From: an uncultured Treponema sp.
Lineage (GTDB): Bacteria; Spirochaetota; Spirochaetia; Treponematales; Treponemataceae
Assembly (NCBI GenBank): GCA_905372345.1
Contig: CAJPPE010000138.1
Location: 1 to 5,402 of the forward strand
Length of the DNA stretch: 5,402 nt
Direction: 5' to 3'
Shown: positions 4,954 to 5,402 of the stretch, one piece after another
Numbering within the stretch: position 1 is the first letter of the stretch
How the letters are laid out: each line of letters starts with the position of its first letter
Translations under genes and position numbers: made by a program
The notes under the pieces: model-generated
What the model saw: the letters and a program-made list of their open reading frames with translations, nothing else
Databases searched by the model: none
What the model was told of the DNA's origin: nothing

Positions 4954-5402
4954 ATGAAAAAGTCGTCTTTTAAAATCCCTGAAGGAAGAGAATTGAGAAT
5001 TGCAATTTCCGGCCCCTCCGGCTGCGGAAATACTACGGTTTCTAGTTTAATAGCAACGACCTTAAATTTGCCCTGCATAAATTATACTTTTAAAAATATA
5101 GCTAAGGAGCTGGGCATTTCTTTTGAAGAGGTTCTAAAAAGGGCGCAAAAAGATTTTTCTTTCGATAAGATGGTTGACCAAAAACAGATTGAGCTTGCTT
5201 CTGCAGGTTCTTGTATTTTGGGTTCAAGATTGGCTGTCTGGCTTTTAAAGCAGGCTGATTTGAAGGTTTATCTAAAGGCTTCAATAGACGTACGTGCAAA
5301 AAGGATTCAAAAAAGAGAGGGTGGCGATATAGAAAAAATAAAGGCCGATACAGATTTGCGGGATATGGAAGATACACGAAGATACAAAGAGCTATACGGC
5401 AT
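4954..5402 (+). CDS. cmk: Archaeal-type cytidylate (CMP/dCMP) kinase, N-terminal 149 residues (3' end outside window)
   Basis: Members of this P-loop kinase family phosphorylate CMP and dCMP with ATP in pyrimidine nucleotide recycling. The sequence follows the short (about 180-residue) archaeal-type form rather than the longer usual bacterial Cmk. It shows [19 protein letters not shown] (14-32), [18 protein letters not shown] (43-60), [12 protein letters not shown] (71-82), [20 protein letters not shown] (89-108), [12 protein letters not shown] (113-124) and [14 protein letters not shown] (136-149). The expected closing part is beyond the window. The odd feature is the Walker A loop: GPSGCGNTT has Asn26 (codon 5029-5031) where the nearly invariant lysine should be, while the rest of the fold is well kept. 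I cannot tell from one sequence whether this is a lineage trait, a change of function or an error. It is the last visible gene of the murC-yicC run. The family call is good; activity on CMP is inference. Confidence 0.8.
   Translation, partial: MKKSSFKIPEGRELRIAISGPSGCGNTTVSSLIATTLNLPCINYTFKNIAKELGISFEEVLKRAQKDFSFDKMVDQKQIELASAGSCILGSRLAVWLLKQADLKVYLKASIDVRAKRIQKREGGDIEKIKADTDLRDMEDTRRYKELYG

Noticed and set aside
5102..5377. Minus-strand 91-codon frame opposite the cytidylate kinase gene
   Set aside because: The plus strand encodes a well-conserved kinase over the same bases; the antisense frame has no recognisable features.

Overview
The window is a compact, AT-rich bacterial chromosome segment with almost no non-coding DNA. 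The residue patterns of the Mur ligase, the archaeal-type cytidylate kinase and the two RluA-type enzymes look most like a spirochaete of the Treponema group, possibly T. denticola-like. That is a recollection-based inference, not a database result. There are no mobile elements, tRNA or rRNA genes, CRISPR arrays or phage genes, and codon use looks uniform throughout. I see no defence system or other obviously new multi-gene system. The points of interest are altered active-site motifs and dense regulatory packing.

Layout. Bases 1-1244 (+) hold two overlapping genes for RluA-family pseudouridine synthases. The first is cut by the window's left edge and carries an 18-bp tandem repeat in a surface-loop position. 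The second is complete. Bases 1177-2529 (-) hold folC, which converges on the second pseudouridine synthase gene and overlaps its 3' end by 68 bp. Bases 2530-2621 are the only real intergenic region. It has a convincing sigma70-type promoter for folC on the minus strand, a weaker one for murC on the plus strand, and a small hairpin in the folC leader. Bases 2622-5402 (+) hold a tightly packed run: a divergent murC, a YicC-family endoribonuclease gene 2 bp later, and, 17 bp further on, an archaeal-type cytidylate kinase gene cut by the right edge.

How they relate. The genes are housekeeping: pseudouridine modification of RNA, folate polyglutamylation, the first amino-acid addition in peptidoglycan precursor synthesis, RNA turnover, and CMP/dCMP phosphorylation. 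They form three likely transcription units: the pseudouridine synthase pair, folC alone, and murC-yicC-cmk. The features most worth a second look are the Asn in place of the Walker A lysine in the kinase, the rewritten P-loop and other signatures of MurC, a murC start that looks leaderless, and a folC promoter whose -35 box is made of murC codons 2-3.
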